From positions 3,150,746-3,214,745 of the forward strand of contig NZ_JAERQZ010000001.1 in the NCBI RefSeq assembly GCF_016735515.1: a DNA stretch of 64,000 nt, read 5' to 3'. A program made the position numbers and the translations under genes. Shown piece by piece: positions 58,960 through 64,000 of the stretch (positions are counted from its first letter, which is position 1; each line of letters opens with the position of its first letter). The notes under the pieces were generated by a model. The model was not told the DNA's origin, made no database searches, and saw only the letters and a list, made by a program, of their open reading frames with translations. This DNA is from Piscinibacter sp. HJYY11 (GTDB taxonomy: Bacteria; Pseudomonadota; Gammaproteobacteria; Burkholderiales; Burkholderiaceae_C).

Positions 58960-60987
58960 TCAGGGTGGGCCGGCACGACGCTTCGCAAACGCCACGAACC
59001 AGGGCACACAGTCGGCATTCGCCATCGCATCGAGCTTGAACACCTGCTCGGGCGGCGTGCCCAGCAACAGCTTCTTCACCGGCAACTCCATCTTCTTGCC
59101 AGACAGCGTGCGCGGGATCGCACTCACCTGGAAGATCTCGTTGGGCACGTGGCGTGCCGAGAGCGCCGTCCTGATCGCCTCGCGCAGGCGCTTGTCGAGC
59201 GCGGCGTCGAGCGTCACGCCCTCGCGCAGCACCACGAAGAGCGGCATGTAGCTGTCGCGGCCCAGGTACTCGAGGTCGACCACCAGGCTGTCGAGCACCT
59301 CGGGCTGCGCTTCCACCGCCCGGTAGAGCTCGGAGGTGCCCATGCGGATGCCGTGGCGGTTGATGGTGGCGTCGCTGCGGCCGTAGATGATGGAGCCGCC
59401 GTTGGGCAGGATGCGGATCCAGTCGCCGTGGCGCCAGACGCCGGGGTACATGTCGAAGTAGCTGTCGTGGTAGCGGCGATGGCCTTCGTCGTTCCAGAAG
59501 TACAAGGGCATCGACGGCATGGGTTTGGCGCAGACCAGCTCGCCGACTTCATCGATGAGCGGCTCGCCTTTCTCGTTCCACGCTTCGACCGCCGCGCCGA
59601 GGCAGCGGCACTGCATCTGGCCTTCCACGACGGGCAGCGTCGGCAGGCCGGCGATGAAGGCGCCGGCGAAGTCGGTGCCGCCCGAGATCACCGAGAACCA
59701 GATGTCGCGGCCCCCGACCTTCGGCACGTGGTCGTAGGCCCAGCGGTAGCACTCGGTGGCGAGCGGCGAGCCGGTGGCGCCGAGCGCGCGCAGGTGCGCG
59801 AGCTTGACGATCTCCTTCGGCCGCACGTCGGCCTTGAGGCAGCTCGCGTAGAAGGCGCTGCCGGCGCCGAAGAAGGTGGCCTTGGTGTCGTCGGCGAAGC
59901 GCCAGAGCGTCGACCAGTCGGGCTGCCCGCTCTTGCCCGAGGGGCTGCCGTCGTAGATGCAGATCGTGGTGCCGAGCAGCAAGCCGGCCACCTGCGAGTT
60001 CCACATGATCCAGCCGGTCGCGCTGTACCAGTGGTAGCGGTCGCCGGTGTCGACGGTGGCGCCGAGGTTGTTGTGCAGCCCCAGCATCTTGATCGCTTCG
60101 AGCACCACGCCACCATGGCCGTGCACGATGGGCTTGGGCAGCCCGGTGGTGCCGCTGGAGTAGACGACCCACAGCGGGTGGTCGAAGGCCACCCAGCGCG
60201 GGGCGAGCGCCGCGTCGTCGGCGGTCAGCGTGTGGAAGTCGTGCACCTGCCGCGTGGCGCTGGCCAGCCGGGCCGGCGAGGCGCCCTCGTCGAGGTAGCG
60301 CCACAGCACCACGTGCTGCACGCTCGGCAGCTCGGCGAGCAGGCCCTCGAGCACCGGCAGCCGGTCGTGGGCGTTGCCGCCGTAGACGTACCCGTCGCAG
60401 GCGATCAGCACCTTGGGCGCGATCTGGCGGAAGCGGTCGAGCACCGCCACCGGGCCCATGTCGGGCGAGCACACCGACCACACCGCGCCGAGGCTCGCCA
60501 CCGCGAGGAAGGCGATGGCCGTCTGCGGCGTGTTGGGCAGGAAGGCCACCACCCGGTCGCCCGCCTCGACACCCAGGCGCTGCAGGTGCGCGGCGAGCGA
60601 CGCGACCTGCCTGCGCAATTCAGGCCAGCTCACCTCCTGCAACTCGCCGCGCTCGCGCAGGCGCTCGTTCTGGAACACGATCGCCGGGTGGCCCGCCGCA
60701 TGCGCCGCGTCGGCATGGCGGAACACCTGCTGCACGTAGTTGAGCTGCGCGCCGGGGAACCACTGCGCGCCGGGCAGCTTCTCTTCCACCAGCACGGTGC
60801 TGCGCGGGGTGGGCGACTGCAGGTCGAAGTAGTCCCACACCGAGGACCAGAAAGCATCGAGGTCGCCAACGGACCAGCGCCACATCGCGTCGTAGCCCTC
60901 GGTCGTGGTCGCGTCGAAGTGCAGGCCGCGTGTCTTGGCCAGCCAGCGGGTGTAGCGGTTGATCTGGGGTTCGGGGACGGTGCTCAT
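58960..60987 (-). CDS. Acetoacetate-CoA ligase
   Basis: A 675-residue adenylate-forming enzyme that activates acetoacetate with ATP and CoA. The AMP motif is YSSGTTGLPKP (276-286); the N-terminal WRWSVGDLDAFWSSVWDYF and the C-terminal catalytic lysine in LSGKKMELPVKKLL match the acetoacetyl-CoA synthetase (AacS) branch. It supports use of ketone bodies or polyhydroxybutyrate breakdown. It lies 12 bp after one binding-protein gene and 22 bp before another. Confidence 0.94.
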   Translation of the reverse strand: MSTVPEPQINRYTRWLAKTRGLHFDATTTEGYDAMWRWSVGDLDAFWSSVWDYFDLQSPTPRSTVLVEEKLPGAQWFPGAQLNYVQQVFRHADAAHAAGHPAIVFQNERLRERGELQEVSWPELRRQVASLAAHLQRLGVEAGDRVVAFLPNTPQTAIAFLAVASLGAVWSVCSPDMGPVAVLDRFRQIAPKVLIACDGYVYGGNAHDRLPVLEGLLAELPSVQHVVLWRYLDEGASPARLASATRQVHDFHTLTADDAALAPRWVAFDHPLWVVYSSGTTGLPKPIVHGHGGVVLEAIKMLGLHNNLGATVDTGDRYHWYSATGWIMWNSQVAGLLLGTTICIYDGSPSGKSGQPDWSTLWRFADDTKATFFGAGSAFYASCLKADVRPKEIVKLAHLRALGATGSPLATECYRWAYDHVPKVGGRDIWFSVISGGTDFAGAFIAGLPTLPVVEGQMQCRCLGAAVEAWNEKGEPLIDEVGELVCAKPMPSMPLYFWNDEGHRRYHDSYFDMYPGVWRHGDWIRILPNGGSIIYGRSDATINRHGIRMGTSELYRAVEAQPEVLDSLVVDLEYLGRDSYMPLFVVLREGVTLDAALDKRLREAIRTALSARHVPNEIFQVSAIPRTLSGKKMELPVKKLLLGTPPEQVFKLDAMANADCVPWFVAFAKRRAGPP

Positions 60988-60999
60988 GAGAAGAATCGT

Positions 61000-62817
61000 T
61001 CAGCGCTTGGGCAGGCGGGTGGTGTCGATGTCGACGTACTGCCACCAGTCGAGCCAGAAGACCGGGCGGCGGTAGCCCAGCAGCGAAGCGTCGCCCATGT
61101 CGGTGAGGATGCGGTGCACGCCGATGCGGTAGGGCATGTACGCGACGAGCAGCTTGGTGGCGTCGTCGAAGCCCGCCAGGCGCTCGGGCCCGTCGGGCAG
61201 CATCTTCATGCGGTCGTAGAGCGTGTCGAAGGCGGGCAGCTTGAAGCGCGCGAGGTTGCCCTTGCCGGTCGACGGGCCATAGGCGCGCTCGAGCGCGCCC
61301 TGCCCGTCGGGCGACGCGGCCGACGAGCCGACGCGCCAGGTCATGAACTGCCCCGCCCGCGCCGACTTCAGGTTCTCGGGCCACTGCGCCACCTTGAGCG
61401 ACAGGCGCAGGCCCAGCGCGTCCATGTCTTTCTTGAAAAGCTCGTCGAGCTGGCGGCTGGTGCCGTCGGACTGGGTCGACATCTCGATCACCAGCGGCGA
61501 CCCGTCGGGCCGCTCGCGCCAGCCGTCGCCGTTCTTGTCGACCCAGCCGTAGAGGTCGAGCAGGGCCTTGGCGCGGGCCAGGTTGTACTCGCTCATCTCG
61601 GTGCGCCGGTCGGCCGAGTAGCCGGTGGTGAAGGGCGGCATGATCGATTGCGCGCGGATGGCCTGGCTGCGCCGCAGCAGCTGGATCTCGCGCTCGACGT
61701 TGTTGCCGAGCGAGATGGCCCGCCGCAGCGCCACCTGCTGCGGCGTGTAGCCGCCCACGACCGGGCTCTCCATGTTGAAGACGAGCAGGGTGACGTCGGC
61801 ACCCGGCACCCGGATCGCCTGCATGCCACGCTTGGCGAGGTGGGGCGCGAGCTTGCCGCCGGGCAGGGCCTGGTCGGCGAACTCGTTGGGCAGGCGCTCG
61901 ATGAAGTTCTGCTCGCCGTTGAGGAAGGACAGCCAGCGCGGCTGCGACTGCTCGATGATCGACACCTCGACACGGTCGATCATCGGCAGGCGCTGGCCCT
62001 TGAAGCGCTTGAGCAGGGCCTGGCCCTCGGCATCGTCGGCCGCAGGCTCGCCGTCGTAGAGGTCTTCGCGGTAGTTCGGGTTGCGCTCGAGCACGATCCT
62101 CGAGCTGCGCCGCCAGTCGACCAGGCGGAACGGGCCGGTGCCCACCGGGTGCTCCATGATCTTGTCGCCATAGGCCTCGACCACCTCGCGCGCCACCGCG
62201 CCGGCGGCCACGTCGCGGCCGGCCCACAGGTAGAGGTGCCGCGGCCGCGACTCGCGCAGCTTCACGCGGAAGGTATAGCGGTCGAGCACCTTCAGGCCCT
62301 CGACCTCGCGGTCGTAGTCGAAGGGCTTGTTGCCCTTCAGGGCCTCGTCGCGCAGCGCCTGCAGGCCGATGATGCCTTCGTCTTCCAGCGATTGGTGGCC
62401 GGGCGACTTGGTCTTCGGGTCGTAGACGCGCTTGAGCGCATAGACGTAGTCCGCGGCGACGAGCTCGCGCTTCCTGCCCTTGAAGGCCGGGTCGTCGGCG
62501 AAGTAGATGCCGGGCTTGATGCGGAAGACGAAGGTCTTGTGGTCGTCGCTCACCTCCGGCATGGCGGCAGCCGTCGAGGGCCGCAGCTTGTAGGGCCGCG
62601 CCAGCGGGTCGTAGGAAAGCGGCGCGTCGAAGATGTGCGCGGTGACGATGCGCGAGTAGATGTCGCTCACCTGCGCGGGGTCGAAGCCGGTCTCGGCGGC
62701 GGGGAAGGCGTAGCGCAGCACCTTGGGCGCCGGCGCGTTGGCGGCCTTTTGCGCAAACGCCGGGCCGAGCAGCGAAGCGGCCAGCACCACGCCCCACAAC
62801 GCGCGGCGCGCGATCAC
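61000..62817 (-). CDS. Oligopeptide-type ABC transporter binding protein
   Basis: A 605-residue SBP_bac_5 protein. The best start is the GTG at 62815-62817, which overlaps the stop of the upstream paralogue (GTGA) and opens directly into a signal peptide (ARRALWGVVLAASLLGPAFAQ). Family stretches include DDHKTFVFRIKPGIYFADDP, HPVGTGPFRL and DVTLLVFNME. It likely binds a peptide, dipeptide or similar ligand. No permease is seen within the window. Confidence 0.92.
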   Translation of the reverse strand: MIARRALWGVVLAASLLGPAFAQKAANAPAPKVLRYAFPAAETGFDPAQVSDIYSRIVTAHIFDAPLSYDPLARPYKLRPSTAAAMPEVSDDHKTFVFRIKPGIYFADDPAFKGRKRELVAADYVYALKRVYDPKTKSPGHQSLEDEGIIGLQALRDEALKGNKPFDYDREVEGLKVLDRYTFRVKLRESRPRHLYLWAGRDVAAGAVAREVVEAYGDKIMEHPVGTGPFRLVDWRRSSRIVLERNPNYREDLYDGEPAADDAEGQALLKRFKGQRLPMIDRVEVSIIEQSQPRWLSFLNGEQNFIERLPNEFADQALPGGKLAPHLAKRGMQAIRVPGADVTLLVFNMESPVVGGYTPQQVALRRAISLGNNVEREIQLLRRSQAIRAQSIMPPFTTGYSADRRTEMSEYNLARAKALLDLYGWVDKNGDGWRERPDGSPLVIEMSTQSDGTSRQLDELFKKDMDALGLRLSLKVAQWPENLKSARAGQFMTWRVGSSAASPDGQGALERAYGPSTGKGNLARFKLPAFDTLYDRMKMLPDGPERLAGFDDATKLLVAYMPYRIGVHRILTDMGDASLLGYRRPVFWLDWWQYVDIDTTRLPKR

Positions 62818-64000
62818 CGCTGGGCCTCTTTCTGCTGGCGTGCCACGTCGATGTCGATCCATTTCCAGAACTCGCGGACGAAGTTGTTGCGGTGATAGCC
62901 GATCACCCACGGGTGCGACAGGTCGCTGAAGATGCGGTGCACATGGAACTTGTACGGCGCGTAGGCCACGATCAGGCGCTGCGCCTCGTCCATCGCCGCC
63001 TGCCGCTCGGGCCCGTTGGGCAGGCCCTTCTGATGCTGGAAGGCGCGGTTGTAGGCAGGCAGGTCGAAGCGCGACTTGTTGGACTGGCCCTTGCTGTTGC
63101 CGTCACCGAGCGCGAGAAAGGTCTCGCCATCGGGCGCGCCGGCCGACCAGCCCACGCCCCACATCATCAGCTTGCCGCCGGTCGAGGCCTTGAGGTTGTC
63201 GGGCCAGTTGGCGACCTTGAAGGCGATGCGCACCCGGATCGCCTCCATGTTCTTCTGCCACAGCTCGGCGAGCTGGCGCGAGGCCTGGTCGGGCTGCGTG
63301 GCGTACTCCAGCACCAGGGGCTTGCCGTCGGGCTGGTCGCGCCAGCCGTCGCCGTCCCGGTCGACGTAGCCGTAGAGGTCGAGCAGGGCCTTGGCGCGCG
63401 CCGGGTCGTAGTCGCTCATCTCGGTCTTGAGCGCCGGGTTGTGGCCCCAGGTGCTCGGCGCGATGGGGCCTTGCGACGGCACCGCCTGCTTCTTGCGCAC
63501 CACGCGGATCTCCTTCTCCACGTCGGTCGCGAGCGAGATCGCGCGCCGCAGCGCCACCTTGTCCGGCGTGTAGCCGCCGACCACCGGGTCTTCCATGTTG
63601 AAGTACGACAGCGCCACGTCGGCGCGCGGGTAGCGCACCAGGGTGATGTCGCGCTTCTTCAGGTTGGGCGCGAGCTGGTCGCGCGGCATCGCGAGCTCGG
63701 AAAACTCGCTCGGCACTTCCCACAGGATGTCGTGCTCGCGGTTGAGGAAGGCGAGCCAGCGCGGCTGGCTCTCGGCCACGATCGCGATCTCGATGCGGTC
63801 GATCATCGGCAGGCGATTGCCCTTGAGCTTCGCGACCGCGGCCTGCGCGATGGGATCGTCGGCGGGCGCCTCTTCGTCGTAGAACTCCTCGCGGTAGGCG
63901 GGGTTCTTTTCCAGCACGATCTTCGACGCGCGCCGCCAGCTCGCGAGCTTGTACGGCCCGGTGCCCACCGGGTGCTCCATGATCTTGTCGCCATAGGCCT
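62814..64000 (-). CDS. Second oligopeptide-type binding protein, cut by the window edge
   Basis: The C-terminal 395 or so residues of a protein very similar to the one encoded downstream: DKIMEHPVGTGPYKLASWRR, NMEDPVVGGYTP and ARAKALLDLYGYVDRDGDGWRD all have close counterparts there. The two look like a tandem duplication. The 5' part, including any signal peptide, is outside the window. It overlaps the next gene by 4 nt. Confidence 0.9.
   Translation of the reverse strand, partial: AYGDKIMEHPVGTGPYKLASWRRASKIVLEKNPAYREEFYDEEAPADDPIAQAAVAKLKGNRLPMIDRIEIAIVAESQPRWLAFLNREHDILWEVPSEFSELAMPRDQLAPNLKKRDITLVRYPRADVALSYFNMEDPVVGGYTPDKVALRRAISLATDVEKEIRVVRKKQAVPSQGPIAPSTWGHNPALKTEMSDYDPARAKALLDLYGYVDRDGDGWRDQPDGKPLVLEYATQPDQASRQLAELWQKNMEAIRVRIAFKVANWPDNLKASTGGKLMMWGVGWSAGAPDGETFLALGDGNSKGQSNKSRFDLPAYNRAFQHQKGLPNGPERQAAMDEAQRLIVAYAPYKFHVHRIFSDLSHPWVIGYHRNNFVREFWKWIDIDVARQQKEAQR

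Noticed and set aside
58807..62895. A 1362-codon open frame on the plus strand
   Set aside because: It lies antisense to the binding-protein, aacS and peptide-binding genes, and its His/Arg/Gln-rich translation has no family character. It reflects high GC in the third codon position of the real genes.

Overview
The window looks like ordinary chromosome of a high-GC betaproteobacterium. The gene content (recA-recX, sucCD with a DUF2889 gene, the mreBCD-mrdA-rodA cell-shape cluster, gatCAB, pyrE, a TctD/TctE-type two-component pair, many near-butt-joined genes) fits the Burkholderiales, most likely the Rubrivivax/Leptothrix/Methylibium/Rhizobacter group. That placement is inference from protein style and gene order, with no rRNA gene to confirm it. 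I saw no transposase, integrase, phage gene, tRNA, rRNA or CRISPR array.

Layout. 1-5.2 kb (minus): a PP2C phosphatase (cut by the window edge), a membrane Ser/Thr kinase, a TerC-family protein, then DUF2889-sucC-sucD. 5.3-6.9 kb (minus): recA-recX behind a LexA-box-like site. 7.0-12.4 kb (plus): MarR regulator, response regulator, histidine kinase, patatin lipase, MATE transporter. 12.4-19.2 kb (minus): a 3-hydroxyisobutyrate-dehydrogenase-like enzyme, then mreB | terminator | mreC-mreD-mrdA-rodA. 19.4-22.7 kb (plus): gatCAB. 22.7-27.5 kb: DUF4124 and pyrE (minus), exonuclease III, an outer-membrane barrel protein, an AraC regulator and a carboxylesterase (plus).

27.5-29.9 kb (plus) is the most unusual regulatory stretch. 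A 394-bp gene-poor region carries a 10-codon leader ORF, two mutually exclusive hairpins, an intrinsic terminator, a second 34-codon Arg-rich mini-ORF with its own hairpin, and a further hairpin, all ahead of an EF-G paralogue that lies outside any ribosomal-protein operon. I read this as a candidate transcription attenuator controlling a translation factor.

30.0-35.9 kb (plus): a ROK regulator, a CUT2-type sugar ABC transporter (ATPase, permease, binding protein) and a Gfo/Idh/MocA oxidoreductase, probably one catabolic operon. 36.0-43.5 kb: a cyclase-homology/ATPase/TPR protein converging on a 1533-residue protein that joins a DyP-type peroxidase, a divergent cytochrome P450 and an SGNH hydrolase in one chain; this is the most unusual protein in the window. 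43.6-52.9 kb: GTP cyclohydrolase II, MBL hydrolase, LuxR and Crp/Fnr regulators, two lipoproteins, an M48 protease, AmpG next to an MpaA-like carboxypeptidase (murein recycling), and a flavin reductase. 53.0-64.0 kb (minus): two tandem oligopeptide-type binding proteins (the first cut by the window edge), acetoacetate-CoA ligase, then a periplasmic binding protein with a hybrid sensor kinase, and a second NarL-type regulator with another hybrid kinase.
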